DNA of 63,837 nt from an uncultured Oscillibacter sp. (GTDB lineage Bacteria > Bacillota > Clostridia > Oscillospirales > Oscillospiraceae). Below the pieces are notes generated by a model. The model did no database searches and was not told the origin of the DNA. It saw only the letters and a list, made by a program, of their open reading frames with translations. The DNA is taken from positions 1 through 63,837 of the forward strand of contig CABSFC010000004.1 of NCBI GenBank assembly GCA_902476875.1, in the 5' to 3' direction. Below, one piece after another: positions 1-8,476 of this stretch. The translations under genes and the position numbers were made by a program. Each line of letters opens with the position of its first letter. Positions within the stretch are counted from its first letter, which is position 1.

Positions 1-6
1 TTTTTT

Positions 7-37
7 CGCCCCTGACAGTGTCAGGGGCGCTTTTTTT
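7..37. terminator. Bidirectional intrinsic terminator at the window edge
   Basis: A perfect 10-bp stem (7-16 with 20-29, loop AGT) is followed by seven T on the plus strand and preceded by a T run. It most likely ends a gene lying to the left of the window. Confidence 0.8.
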
Positions 38-110
38 GACTGTGGCGACGGGCCACGGCGGTATCTGGCAGGAGATCGCGGTGAATCAACAAGCCAAGGA
101 GGCAGTTACG

Positions 111-1310
111 ATGAAGTTTTCCAGCAAGATCCAGCGGTGCGGCCTTTCTCCCATCCGCAAATTCCACCCTTGTGTGGTGGCGGCGGAGGCAAAGGGGCGG
201 AAGGTCCACCATTTGAATATCGGCCAGCCGGATATCGAGACTCCCACGGCCTTCTTTGACGCCGTGCAGAGCTTCGGCGAGTCCGTCCTGGCCTACGCGC
301 CCTCTCCCGGCGTGGGAACGTATGTGGAGGCTGTTCGGGACTACTACACGGGCATGGGCTTCCCCATCGCCTGCGACGATATCCTGGCTACCTACGGCGG
401 CAGCGAGGCGCTGCAGATCCTGCTGTCCTGTATCCTGGACGACGGCGACGAGATTTTAGTGCCGGAGCCCTACTACCCCAACTACGAGGTCTTTGTGCAC
501 ATCACTGGCGCCGGCATCCGGCCCATTGAGACCAGCCCGGAGGAGGGCTACCGCTACGCCAGCCGGGAGCGCGTCGAGCCGCTGATCAACGAGCACACCC
601 GGGCCATCCTGGTGACCAACCCCGGCAATCCCACCGGCGTGGTCCTGACGGCGGAGGAGCGGCGCGTCCTGGCGGACATCGCCCGGGAACACGACCTGTT
701 CCTCATCAGCGACGAGGTGTACCGGGAGCTGGTCTACGGCGGCCAGAAGCTCAGCTCCATGCTGGAGTTTGAGGACGCCGCGGAAAACGTGGTGGTGGTG
801 GACTCCGTGTCCAAGCGGTTCTCCGCCACGGGCTCCCGGGTGGGCGTGCTGATCTCCCGCAACCGGGAGCTGATGGCCCAGGCCATGAAGATCTGCCAGG
901 GCCGCCTGTGCGCCGCCACGCTGGACCAGGTGGGCGCCGCCGCGCTGTACCGGGCCATGACGCCGGAGTATTATGTAAATCTGCGGGCGGAGTACCAGCG
1001 CCGCCGGGACGCGGTGGTGGAGGGCCTGTCCAAGATCCCCGGGGTGAAGTTCAACTCCCCGGAGGGCGCGTTCTATCTGATGGTGACGCTGCCGGTGGAC
1101 GATACGGAGAAGCTCCAGTACTTCCTGCTGGAGGAGTTCGAGGACCACGGCGAGACCGTTATGTACGCCCCCGGCGAGGGCTTCTACGCCACCCCCGGCA
1201 AGGGCCGCAACGAGATCCGCATCGCCTATGTGACCAACCCGGCGGAGCTGACCCGCTCCATCGAGCTGCTGGGCCTGGGCATCCAGGCGTACAACGCCAG
1301 ACAAAAGTAA
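111..1310 (+). CDS. Class I/II PLP aminotransferase (aspartate aminotransferase-like)
   Basis: The 399-residue protein is a fold-type I aminotransferase of cytoplasmic amino-acid metabolism, moving an amino group between an amino acid and a 2-oxo acid with pyridoxal phosphate. Visible family marks are NPGNPTG (substrate/PLP contact), SDEVYREL with the Asp that contacts the pyridine nitrogen, and SVSKRFSATGSR carrying the Schiff-base lysine. The start at 111 is chosen because an AAGGAGG-like site lies 8 nt upstream; the reading frame stays open to position 18, but through the preceding terminator. Length matches AspB-type enzymes. The exact substrate cannot be read from sequence; alanine or aromatic specificity is possible. 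Confidence 0.9.
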   Translation: MKFSSKIQRCGLSPIRKFHPCVVAAEAKGRKVHHLNIGQPDIETPTAFFDAVQSFGESVLAYAPSPGVGTYVEAVRDYYTGMGFPIACDDILATYGGSEALQILLSCILDDGDEILVPEPYYPNYEVFVHITGAGIRPIETSPEEGYRYASRERVEPLINEHTRAILVTNPGNPTGVVLTAEERRVLADIAREHDLFLISDEVYRELVYGGQKLSSMLEFEDAAENVVVVDSVSKRFSATGSRVGVLISRNRELMAQAMKICQGRLCAATLDQVGAAALYRAMTPEYYVNLRAEYQRRRDAVVEGLSKIPGVKFNSPEGAFYLMVTLPVDDTEKLQYFLLEEFEDHGETVMYAPGEGFYATPGKGRNEIRIAYVTNPAELTRSIELLGLGIQAYNARQK

Positions 1311-1576
1311 AAGACACGGCGCCGCAAACCCGATTTGCGGCGCCGCGTTTTCAGGCTCTTAGTACCGGCAAGTCTGGGACTCAGTTGACCGGGAGCGTCC
1401 AATGGGACCGCCAAAATCACCGTGTCCGCCCGATACAGGCGCTGTTCCTTCAGCCGGACTTTGAAGTGTTCCATCAGAACGGCGTTGTCCGGCCCGTAGG
1501 GACCGGTCCGCCGAGGAAAGAGGACCGTGGACGCGGGCATCGTCTCTTCATATAAATCCACAAAAAAGCGCATCAT
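1226..1576 (-). pseudogene. Truncated GyrI-like / effector-binding domain protein
   Basis: From an ATG at 1576 with a GGAGGT site 6 nt upstream, the first 60 or so residues read like the start of a GyrI-like (AraC effector-binding) domain: MMRFFVDLYEETMPA, then RRTGPYGPDNAVLMEHFK and VILAVPLDAPG. Family members run to about 150 residues. Here the recognisable part stops at PLDAPG, and the frame then becomes basic and runs through the aminotransferase terminator into the 3' end of that gene on the opposite strand. I read this as a 3'-truncated remnant with an intact translation start. The domain assignment is by eye. Confidence 0.45.
1317..1351 (+). terminator. Terminator of the aminotransferase gene
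   Basis: A perfect 12-bp GC-rich stem (1317-1328 with 1334-1345, loop CCCGA) begins seven bases after the aminotransferase stop and is followed by CGTTTT. Confidence 0.75.
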
Positions 1577-1715
1577 ATCCTTACCTCCGTGTGTTGATGC
1601 TCTCGATGACAAAACCAATTAAAATGATATGTAAGTTCTTTTGAAAAGGAGGCGCTGAAACGTGGCGGCTGGGCGCGGTGGCCCAGATATTTGCAGGGAG
1701 TTTACAAATTCCCAC

Positions 1716-1744
1716 TTGACAACGTGGATAAGGTATGCTATCAC
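1716..1744 (+). promoter_or_regulatory. Predicted promoter of iscS-nifU
   Basis: TTGACA at 1716-1721 is followed after 17 bp by TATCAC at 1739-1744. This sits 39 bp before the iscS start. The T/A-rich stretch after it could also serve as -10 with other spacing. No IscR gene is nearby. Confidence 0.45.
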
Positions 1745-1782
1745 TATATCATAGTAAAATGATGGGAATAGGAGGAATTACA

Positions 1783-2970
1783 ATGAACGTCTACGCGGAC
1801 AACGCGGCGACCACAGCTGTCAGCCAGACGGCCCTGAACGCCATGCTGCCCTGTTTTCAGGAAGTTTACGGAAACCCCTCCAGCCTGCACAGCCCCGGTC
1901 AGCGGGCGGCTGAGCATCTGGCGGAGGCCCGTGAAATATTTGCAAAGCACCTGAACGCCGAGCCCCGGGAGATCACCTTCACCTCCGGCGGCAGCGAGGC
2001 CGACAACCAGGCCCTTCGCAGCGCCGCTGTGCTGGGGGCCCGGAAGGGAAAGAAGCACATCATCTCCACCAAGTTCGAGCACCACGCTATTCTCCACACC
2101 CTGGACGCCCTGGCGAAGGAGGGCTTCGAGGTCACCCTGCTGGACATCTCGCCGGACGGCCTGGTGACGGCGGAGCAGGTGAAGGAGGCCATCCGGCCGG
2201 ACACCTGCCTGGTGACCGTCATGTTCGCCAACAATGAGATCGGCACCATCCAGCCCATCGCCGAGATCGGCGAGGTCTGCCACGAGGCGGGCGTCCTGTT
2301 CCACACCGACGCCGTCCAGGCGGCGGGCCACCTGCCCATCGATGTGAAGGAGATGCACATCGACCTGCTGTCCCTGTCCGCCCACAAGTTCCACGGCCCC
2401 AAGGGCGTGGGTGTGCTGTACGCCCGCCGGGGCATCCCCCTGGTGAACGTCATCTACGGCGGCGCCCAGGAGCGGGGCAAGCGGGCCGGCACGGAGAACA
2501 TCCCCGGCATCTGCGGCGCGGCCGCCGCCTTTGAGGAGGCGTGCGCCAACATGGAGAAGAACGCCGCTTTCCTGACGCCTCTGCGGGACAAGCTGATCGC
2601 GGGCCTGACCGCCATCCCCCACACCGTCCTGAACGGCGACGCCCAGCGCCGCCTGCCCGGCAACGTGAACGTCTGCTTCGAGGGCGTGGAGGGCGAGTCC
2701 CTGCTGCTCCTGCTGGACGCCAAGGGCATCGCGGCCTCCTCCGGCTCCGCCTGCACCTCCGGCTCCCTGGACCCCAGCCACGTGCTGCTGGCCCTGGGCC
2801 GGCCCCACGAGGTGGCCCACGGCTCCCTGCGCCTGAGCCTCAGCGAGTACAACAAGCCCGAGGAGATCGACTATATCCTGGAGGTCGTGCCGGGCGTCAT
2901 CAGCTATCTGCGGGACATGTCCCCGGTGTGGGATGAGCTGGAAAAAGGCCAGCGGCCCCACCTGATCTGA
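1783..2970 (+). CDS. iscS: Cysteine desulfurase (NifS/IscS family)
   Basis: This 395-residue PLP enzyme removes sulfur from cysteine to give alanine and an enzyme-bound persulfide for Fe-S cluster assembly. It shows the family N-terminus (YADNAATTAVS), FEHHAILH with the histidine over the cofactor, SAHKFHGPKGVG with the Schiff-base lysine, and SSGSACTSGSLDPSHVL with the catalytic cysteine in a flexible loop. The start at 1783 has GGAGGAATTACA directly in front; the frame is open further upstream but without a site. The NifU scaffold gene follows 15 bp later, giving a two-gene Fe-S operon typical of Clostridia. NifS and IscS names are used interchangeably for this clade. Confidence 0.95.
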   Translation: MNVYADNAATTAVSQTALNAMLPCFQEVYGNPSSLHSPGQRAAEHLAEAREIFAKHLNAEPREITFTSGGSEADNQALRSAAVLGARKGKKHIISTKFEHHAILHTLDALAKEGFEVTLLDISPDGLVTAEQVKEAIRPDTCLVTVMFANNEIGTIQPIAEIGEVCHEAGVLFHTDAVQAAGHLPIDVKEMHIDLLSLSAHKFHGPKGVGVLYARRGIPLVNVIYGGAQERGKRAGTENIPGICGAAAAFEEACANMEKNAAFLTPLRDKLIAGLTAIPHTVLNGDAQRRLPGNVNVCFEGVEGESLLLLLDAKGIAASSGSACTSGSLDPSHVLLALGRPHEVAHGSLRLSLSEYNKPEEIDYILEVVPGVISYLRDMSPVWDELEKGQRPHLI

Positions 2971-2985
2971 AAGGAGAAATGAACG

Positions 2986-3429
2986 ATGGCATTATATAGC
3001 GACAAGGTCATGGACCATTTCCAGAACCCCCGGAACGTGGGCAAGATGGAGGACGCCGACGGCATCGGCGAGGTGGGCAACGCCAAATGTGGCGACATCA
3101 TGCGGATGTATATCAAGGTGGACCCTGAGACCCAGATCATCACCGACGTGAAGTTCAACACCTTTGGCTGCGGCAGCGCCATTGCCACCAGCTCCATGGC
3201 CACGGAGCTCATCAAGGGCAAGCCCATCTCCGAGGCGTTGAAGCTGTCCAACCAGGCGGTGGTGGAGGCCTTGGACGGTCTGCCCACCCACAAGATCCAC
3301 TGCTCCGTTCTGGCGGAGGAGGCGGTCCGCGCCGCCGTCAAGGACTACTTCGACAAGAACGGTATTCCCTACGGCGACGAGCTGCTGGCCTGTGACGGCC
3401 ACTGCGAGTCCTGCGGCCACGAGCACTAA
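2986..3429 (+). CDS. nifU: Iron-sulfur cluster assembly scaffold protein (NifU/IscU N-domain)
   Basis: The 147-residue protein is the scaffold on which the upstream desulfurase builds Fe-S clusters. It has the IscU/NifU-N pattern: YSDKVMDHFQNPRNVG at the N-terminus, a first Cys in NAKCGD, a second in TFGCGSAIA, and a third in KIHCSVLAEEAV. The Asp after the first Cys, which aids cluster release in IscU, is present (CGD). The C-terminus ends in an unusual CDGHCESCGHEH tail with three further cysteines and histidines; similar Cys-rich tails occur in clostridial NifU-like proteins. It is co-transcribed with iscS and followed by a strong terminator. Confidence 0.93.
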   Translation: MALYSDKVMDHFQNPRNVGKMEDADGIGEVGNAKCGDIMRMYIKVDPETQIITDVKFNTFGCGSAIATSSMATELIKGKPISEALKLSNQAVVEALDGLPTHKIHCSVLAEEAVRAAVKDYFDKNGIPYGDELLACDGHCESCGHEH

Positions 3430-3441
3430 AGCGCGTCAAAG

Positions 3442-3480
3442 AACCGCCCCGGAAACGAAGGGTTCCGGGGCGGTTTTGTT
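3442..3480. terminator. Bidirectional terminator between nifU and the phosphodiesterase gene
   Basis: A 13-bp stem (3442-3454 with 3463-3475) ends in a TTTTGTTT tract on the plus strand. It lies between two convergent genes and probably serves both. Confidence 0.8.
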
Positions 3481-3488
3481 TGATCATT

Positions 3489-3956
3489 TTATTCCAGCGG
3501 CACGGTGCGGCCATTCAGCCCGCCGTTTTCCAGAGTGACCACGCCGTAGAAGGGGTGGGCGTAGTCCCCGATGCTGCCGGGGTTCAGAAAGAGGGTCTTG
3601 CCCCGCATATCCACCAGGGGCCGGTGGGTGTGGCCGAAGAGAAACAGGTCCAGGTTCTGCTCCTCGGCGGCGTAGCCCGCGGAGAGCAGGGACTGCTTGA
3701 CGCCGTAGGTGTGCCCGTGGCAGATCAGCACCCGCTTGTCCTCTAGAAACAGCAGGCGCTCCGCCTCCTCCCTGGGCCGGAAATCGCAGTTGCCGGGGAC
3801 CTGCTCAAAGGGGATGCCCGGGAACGCGGCGTGGAGCTTTTCCCCGTCCCGCCAGCAGTCCCCCAGATGGAGGATCAGGTTGGGGTCCTCCTTTTCCACA
3901 GCCCGCAGCATGTTGGCAAGATTCCCGTGGGAATCGGAGAGAACCAGAATTTTCAT
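3489..3956 (-). CDS. YfcE/MJ0936-type metallophosphodiesterase
   Basis: This 155-residue protein has the compact calcineurin-like metallophosphoesterase fold with all metal-binding motifs in order: DSHGN near residue 8, LHLGDC, GNCDF, CHGHTYG and GHTH. The YfcE family hydrolyses phosphodiester bonds with two metal ions, usually manganese; natural substrates are unclear. It is a single gene, convergent with iscS-nifU. A second, more divergent family member lies at 7793-8335. Confidence 0.88.
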   Translation of the reverse strand: MKILVLSDSHGNLANMLRAVEKEDPNLILHLGDCWRDGEKLHAAFPGIPFEQVPGNCDFRPREEAERLLFLEDKRVLICHGHTYGVKQSLLSAGYAAEEQNLDLFLFGHTHRPLVDMRGKTLFLNPGSIGDYAHPFYGVVTLENGGLNGRTVPLE

Positions 3957-4027
3957 GTCGTCGTTCCTCTCTTAGCGATATGCAAACAGTATACGCCATT
4001 TTCCGGCGTTTCGCAAGTGCGGGCGCC

Positions 4028-4056
4028 TTGAAAGACAACGGCCGTCATGCTAAAAT
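4028..4056 (+). promoter_or_regulatory. Predicted promoter of the frameshifted GNAT gene
   Basis: TTGAAA at 4028-4033, a 17-bp spacer and TAAAAT at 4051-4056 form a near-consensus sigma-A promoter 45 bp before the ATG at 4102. An intact promoter suggests the downstream frameshift is recent or a base-call error. Confidence 0.55.
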
Positions 4057-4101
4057 GGTGTCAACACATGAAACCGTTTACAGCCTGGAGAGGAGATGCC
4101 C

Positions 4102-4852
4102 ATGAATCCCGCATTTATAAACCTGACGCCGGAAAACCTCCCCGGCCAACACCTGTGCTGCATCATCCGCAGCAAAAAGCCCCATCCGGGGGTCGAGGCC
4201 AAGCGGCAGTGGCTCTCAGAGCGGCTGGGGTGAGGGCCATGTCTTCCGGAAGCTGAACGTGAAGGGCTGCGCCTTTATCGAATACGCCCCGCTGGAGACG
4301 GCCTGGGTGCCGGTGACGGGCGAAAACTATCTCTATATCTACTGTCTGTGGGTCTGCGGCAGTCTGAAGGGAAACGGCTACGGGCGGGCGCTGATGGAGT
4401 ACTGCCTGGCCGACGCCAGGGCCAGGGGGGAGTCCGGCGTCTGCATGTTGGGGGCGGACAAGCAAAAGGCGTGGCTCTCAGACCAGTCCTTTGCCAGGCA
4501 ATACGGCTTTGAGACGGTGGATGCCACCGATTACGGCTACGAGCTGCTGGCACTCTCCTTTGACGGAACGGCGCCGGCGTTTGCCCCCAATGCGAAAAGG
4601 GGAGCAATTGAAAGCGGGGAACTGACCATTTATTATGATCTGCAATGCCCCTTTGTCTATCAGAGTGTGGAGATGGTCAAACAGTATTGCGCGGAAAATG
4701 ATGTTCCCGTATCCCTCATCCCCGTGGATACGCTGGAAACGGCAAAGTCGCTCCCCTGCGTGTTCAACAACTGGGGCGTGTTTTACAAGGGGCGCTTTGA
4801 GACGGTGAACCTGCTGGACGCGGGGGCTTTGCGGAGGCTCCTCAAGAAGTGA
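4102..4852 (+). pseudogene. GNAT N-acetyltransferase with YoaP-like C-terminal domain, one-base frameshift
   Basis: Translation from the ATG at 4102 (GGAG upstream) gives MNPAFINLTPENLPGQHLCC and reaches WLSERLG, then a TGA at 4231. The homologous reading continues in the next frame as EGHVFRKLNVKGCAFIEYAP and onward to 4852. Removing one base from the G run at 4227-4230 joins both parts into about 250 residues, the usual length for this family. The first half is a GNAT domain (acetyl-CoA-binding pattern around GNGYGRALMEY); the second, from about LTIYYDLQCPFVYQSVE, is the thioredoxin-like YoaP domain seen in Clostridia and Bacillus. The function of the family is unknown. The break may be real or a homopolymer error. 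Confidence 0.75.
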
Positions 4853-4906
4853 ATGGCCTTACAGGGCAGTCTCATTCGTGAGACTGACCTGCTTGCCCGC
4901 GGCGGG

Positions 4907-6337
4907 TCACAGGTCCGTCTGGGCGGGGCCCTCCAGCAGTTCGCCACGGTAGCTGAAGCGGGAGCCGTGGCAGGGGCAGTCCCAGCTTTTTTCATCCGGG
5001 TTCCACTCCAGCTGGCAGCCCAGGTGGGGGCACTTCACCGAAACCGCGTACAGCTCGCCGTCCCCGTCCCGATAGACACCCAGCTTCTCGCCGTCCAGGT
5101 CCACCACGCCGCCGTGTCCGGCGGGCAGCTCCTCCGCGGAGACCCGGCCTGGCTCCAGTACCCGCCGCCCCAGACCCCGGATGGAGCAGGCGGCGTCGCC
5201 CGCCAGCTGTTTGGCGGATGCCCCGGCCCGGAACCGCTGGGGGGAGAACACCGCGCTGTCGGCCATGGGCTCCCGGCCCAGCGCCAGGTCGCTTAAGATC
5301 TCCGCCGCCACCACGGAGGAGGTCATGCCCCATTTCTGAAATCCGGTGGCCACCAGCCAGTCCGGGCGGCTGTCGGCATACTGGCCGATATAGGGAACGC
5401 CGTCCATGGGCATGCAGTCCTGCGCGGACCAGACGGCGGCCACACGGCTCTCCGGCCAGTACCGGCGGGCCGCCTGACGCAGCAGATCGTATTTTCCGCC
5501 CTGGCGGTTGTCCCCGGTGCGGTGTCCCCCGCCGCCCAACAGCAGGTACTTTCCCCAGGAGCGGAAGGAGAGACCGTCCTCGTCCACGCCCAGATAGAAG
5601 TCCCGCAGCTCCGCCGCGCCCTCCAGGGCCAGCACGTAGCTGCGCTCCTGATGCTGGCGGGCGAAAAAGTAGCCGGGCACGTTGAGGAAGGGGAAGTGGC
5701 AGGTGAAAATGACCTTTTCCGCTGTCACGGCGCCCCGGTCCGTCCTGATCTGGTGTCCCTCCACCTCCAGGACCCGGCTGTGCTCATAGACGGGAAGCCC
5801 CTCCGCCAGAGCGGCCAGCAGCTTGAGGGGGTGGAACCGGGCCTGGTCCCGCAGGCCCAGAGCCGCGGCGGGGAAGGGCAGCTCCGTGTCCTGGGTCAGG
5901 AACACGTCCATGCCCATGGCCTGGCAGATATCGTACTCCTCCTGCAAGGCGCCCGGGGCTCCGGCGGTGTATAAAAACGCCGTGCAGTCGGTGAGATCGC
6001 AGTCGATGCCCCGCTCCGCCACCAGCTGCCGCAGCCGCTTCACCGCCCCCAGATTGGCCCAGGCGTACTGCTGGGCGGCCTCCAGGCCCAGGGACTGGTT
6101 GAGCTGGCTGTATTTCAGGCCGTGCTGGGCCGTCAGCTTGGCGGTGGTACCGCCGGTCTGACCGCCGCCGATGCGGTCCGCCTCCAGCACAACCACGTCA
6201 GCGCCCTCCCGCCGCAGGAAGTCCGCCGTCAAAATGCCCGCCAGTCCACCGCCGATGACAGCCGCGTCCGCTTTCAGCTCCCCGTCCAGCGCCGGAAACG
6301 ACGGCAGGGAGACGGTCCTTGTCCAAATGGATTCCAT
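4907..6337 (-). CDS. FAD-dependent oxidoreductase with C-terminal Rieske [2Fe-2S] domain
   Basis: The 476-residue protein joins a DAO/GlcD-type FAD domain to a Rieske domain. The dinucleotide-binding motif is AAVIGGGLAGILTADFLRR near residue 26. The C-terminal 80 residues carry CPHLGCQLEWN and CPCHGSRFSYRGE, the complete Cys-His/Cys-His ligand set. Related proteins in Firmicutes are annotated as oxidoreductases of the YurR/Rieske type and probably pass electrons from a small amine or acid through FAD to the cluster; the substrate is unknown. The start at 6337 is chosen for its GGAGG 8-9 nt upstream rather than the longer open frame. It is a monocistronic gene with no obvious partner. Confidence 0.85.
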   Translation of the reverse strand: MESIWTRTVSLPSFPALDGELKADAAVIGGGLAGILTADFLRREGADVVVLEADRIGGGQTGGTTAKLTAQHGLKYSQLNQSLGLEAAQQYAWANLGAVKRLRQLVAERGIDCDLTDCTAFLYTAGAPGALQEEYDICQAMGMDVFLTQDTELPFPAAALGLRDQARFHPLKLLAALAEGLPVYEHSRVLEVEGHQIRTDRGAVTAEKVIFTCHFPFLNVPGYFFARQHQERSYVLALEGAAELRDFYLGVDEDGLSFRSWGKYLLLGGGGHRTGDNRQGGKYDLLRQAARRYWPESRVAAVWSAQDCMPMDGVPYIGQYADSRPDWLVATGFQKWGMTSSVVAAEILSDLALGREPMADSAVFSPQRFRAGASAKQLAGDAACSIRGLGRRVLEPGRVSAEELPAGHGGVVDLDGEKLGVYRDGDGELYAVSVKCPHLGCQLEWNPDEKSWDCPCHGSRFSYRGELLEGPAQTDL

Positions 6338-6552
6338 AAAGCAAGCCTCCTTTGTCGCTAGTATGCCCGGCTTTTGACAATCCATCGGTTTGACAGCGCG
6401 AAAGGGATTTGTTATCATATGTCTGCTGAAGGAGCCGCTCCGACAAGCAGAAAGGATAATATTTTGGCTATTTTATTTTATATATTGGGCAATTCCGCGA
6501 CCTGGCTTTATAAAATGCATATGGTCCGCGTTTGGAAAGGGAGGAATCCTTG

Positions 6553-6849
6553 ATGGACAGCAGCTTTGATTTCCTGAACATGAGTTTTTTCACCAAGGCG
6601 TCGGTGTATCCCGGCAGCCTGGGGACCTTCCGTTACCGCTTCCAGCGCGCCGGATGGATGGGCGACGGCAGTATCCAGGTCTGGGTGTACGAGAACGTCA
6701 GCTTTGAGCTGGCGAAGGACGTGGAGACGGAGACCTTCCCCTGGACGGAGGAGGGCGTGGAGGCCCTGCGGGCGTGGCTGGTGCAGAAAGTGGCCGAGCG
6801 GGGCGCGGAGCCCTACCGCATCCCCTATCCCGCGCCGAAAGCCACCTGA
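6553..6849 (+). CDS. Conserved-looking hypothetical protein, 98 residues
   Basis: I do not recognise this family. The protein starts MDSSFDFLNMSFFTKASVYP after a GGGAGGAA site and ends PYRIPYPAPKAT. It is soluble with no membrane segment, and contains a stretch typical of small alpha/beta proteins (TFRYRFQRAG, then IQVWVYENVSFELA). Its stop codon overlaps the ATG of the radical SAM gene (TGATG at 6847-6851), so the two are translationally coupled and probably act together or are at least co-regulated. Confidence 0.7.
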   Translation: MDSSFDFLNMSFFTKASVYPGSLGTFRYRFQRAGWMGDGSIQVWVYENVSFELAKDVETETFPWTEEGVEALRAWLVQKVAERGAEPYRIPYPAPKAT

Positions 6850-7742
6850 TGTACTGGAACAGCCTGAACGACTGGCTGCGGGCCCGGTACGGCGCCAAGG
6901 TCTACAAGCTGGCCCTGTCCTCCGGTTGCACCTGTCCCAACCGGGACGGCACGCTGGGGGACCGGGGCTGCATCTTCTGTGACGGCGCGGGGGCCTTTGC
7001 GGCGGCGGGGGACATCCCATCCCAGCTGGCCGCCGCCAGGGCCCGGGTGGCCGCCAAGGCGGGGCCGGACGCCCGGTACATCGCCTACTTCCAGTCTTTC
7101 ACCAACACCTATGGCCCGCCAGAGCGGCTGCGGGCGCTGTATACCGCCGCCATGGCGTCGCCGGAGGTGGCGGCCCTGTCCATCGCCACCCGGCCGGACT
7201 GCCTGGGGCCGGAGATTTTGGCCCTGCTGGGGGAGCTGAACCGCATCAAGCCCGTCTGGGTGGAGCTGGGGCTTCAGACCATCCATCCGGCATCCGCCGC
7301 CTATATCCGCCGGGGCTATGACCTGCCGGTGTACGAGGCGGCGGTGGCCAATCTGCGGGCGCTGGACATTACCGTCGTGACCCATCAGATCCTGGGCTTG
7401 CCAGGGGAGAGCCAGGAGGAGATGGTCCAAACTGCACAATATATTGGACAATCTGGCGTAAATGGTGTCAAATTTCACCTGCTTCACGTCCTTCAGGGGA
7501 CAGACCTGGCGGCGGATTGGCGGGAGGGAAAATTCCAGACCATGACGCTGGAGGCGTACATCGCCGCTTTGGAGGACTGCATCCGCGTCATCCCCCGGGA
7601 GATGGTGGTCCACCGCCTCACCGGCGACGGGGCCAAGCGGGACCTGCTGGCCCCACTGTGGAGCGGCGATAAAAAGCGGGTGCTGAACGCCATCCACGCG
7701 GCCTTTCTGCGGGACGACGTGGAGCAGGGCAGCGCTCTGTAA
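6849..7742 (+). CDS. Radical SAM protein, TIGR01212 / YhcC family
   Basis: This 297-residue protein starts at 6849, overlapping the previous stop. It has the N-terminal pattern MYWNSLNDWLRARYG, followed by SSGCTCPNRDGTLGDRGCIF, whose cysteines match the TIGR01212 cluster motif that holds the [4Fe-4S] used to cleave S-adenosylmethionine. Later motifs are YFQSFTNTYGPPERL, SIATRPDCLG, VELGLQTIHP and THQILGLPGES, all characteristic of this Elp3-like radical SAM family. The family's reaction is not established; tRNA or small-molecule modification has been suggested. Length is normal and a terminator follows at once. Confidence 0.88.
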   Translation: MYWNSLNDWLRARYGAKVYKLALSSGCTCPNRDGTLGDRGCIFCDGAGAFAAAGDIPSQLAAARARVAAKAGPDARYIAYFQSFTNTYGPPERLRALYTAAMASPEVAALSIATRPDCLGPEILALLGELNRIKPVWVELGLQTIHPASAAYIRRGYDLPVYEAAVANLRALDITVVTHQILGLPGESQEEMVQTAQYIGQSGVNGVKFHLLHVLQGTDLAADWREGKFQTMTLEAYIAALEDCIRVIPREMVVHRLTGDGAKRDLLAPLWSGDKKRVLNAIHAAFLRDDVEQGSAL

Positions 7743-7745
7743 AAG

Positions 7746-7780
7746 AAGATGCCACGGGCAACCGCCCGTGGCATCTTTTC
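7746..7780. terminator. Bidirectional terminator between convergent genes
   Basis: A perfect 14-bp stem (7746-7759 with 7764-7777, loop AACC) starts four bases after the radical SAM stop, with A-rich and T-rich flanks on either side, so it can stop transcription from both directions. Confidence 0.85.
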
Positions 7781-7792
7781 AGTTTGCGGAGA

Positions 7793-8335
7793 TCACCGCA
7801 GCGGCGCAAACGTGGTCCCGTTCACCAGATCGTGCCAGAGGAACCGGCCGTTCTCCAGCGTCATATAGCTGTGGGGCGTGCCGTCCTTGGGAAGGGCCAG
7901 GGAGCCGGGGTTCAGATAGGTGAACTTGCCGCAGTCCCGGCACACCGGAAGATGGGTGTGGCCGCACAGCAGGAAATCCCCCTGCCGCAGGGGCGGCGGG
8001 TCCCCCGGGCCGTGGAGGTGTCCGTGGGTGGCGCAGATGGTCGGGCCGTCCACCGCCAGAAAGGCGTAGTCCGCCAGCATGGGGAACTCCAGCACCATCT
8101 GGTCCACCTCCGCGTCACAGTTGCCCCGGACGCAGAGAAGCCGGTCGGCCACACTGTTCAGCAGCGCGGTGACAGCCTTGGTGTCATAGTCCTCCGGCAG
8201 CGGGTTCCGGGGGCCGTGGTACAGCAGGTCTCCCAGCAGCACCATCCGGTCGGCCCCCTCCCGCCGGAAAGCCTCTAGCAACAGGCGGCAGTAGTGGGCG
8301 GAGCCGTGGAGGTCGGATGCGATCAGCAGTTTCAT
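7793..8335 (-). CDS. YfcE-family metallophosphodiesterase
   Basis: This 180-residue calcineurin-like phosphoesterase matches the TIGR00040/YfcE group: MKLLIASDLHGS, VLLGDLLYHGPRNPLPE, RGNCDAEVDQ, CATHGHLHGP and LLCGHTHLP supply the metal ligands. The GPRNPLPEDYD segment is typical of E. coli-type YfcE, which hydrolyses phosphodiesters in vitro. The ATG at 8335 has AAAGGAG upstream; the longer open frame has no support. It is monocistronic and divergent from the beta-helix protein at 8477. Confidence 0.88.
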   Translation of the reverse strand: MKLLIASDLHGSAHYCRLLLEAFRREGADRMVLLGDLLYHGPRNPLPEDYDTKAVTALLNSVADRLLCVRGNCDAEVDQMVLEFPMLADYAFLAVDGPTICATHGHLHGPGDPPPLRQGDFLLCGHTHLPVCRDCGKFTYLNPGSLALPKDGTPHSYMTLENGRFLWHDLVNGTTFAPLR

Positions 8336-8403
8336 ACGCAAAGTCTCCTTTGTTGGGCTGCCCTGATTGTACCGCGCCCCGCGCCGAAAAGCAATGCGGA
8401 ATC

Positions 8404-8432
8404 TTGCAGCGTCCACATATTTGGTATATAAT
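8404..8432 (+). promoter_or_regulatory. Predicted sigma-A promoter for the beta-helix transferase gene
   Basis: TTGCAG at 8404-8409, a 17-bp spacer and a perfect TATAAT at 8427-8432 lie 44 bp upstream of the ATG at 8477. Confidence 0.65.
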
Positions 8433-8476
8433 ACGATACAGCGATACGATCAAAATCAGAACAGGAGCGATAGTAA

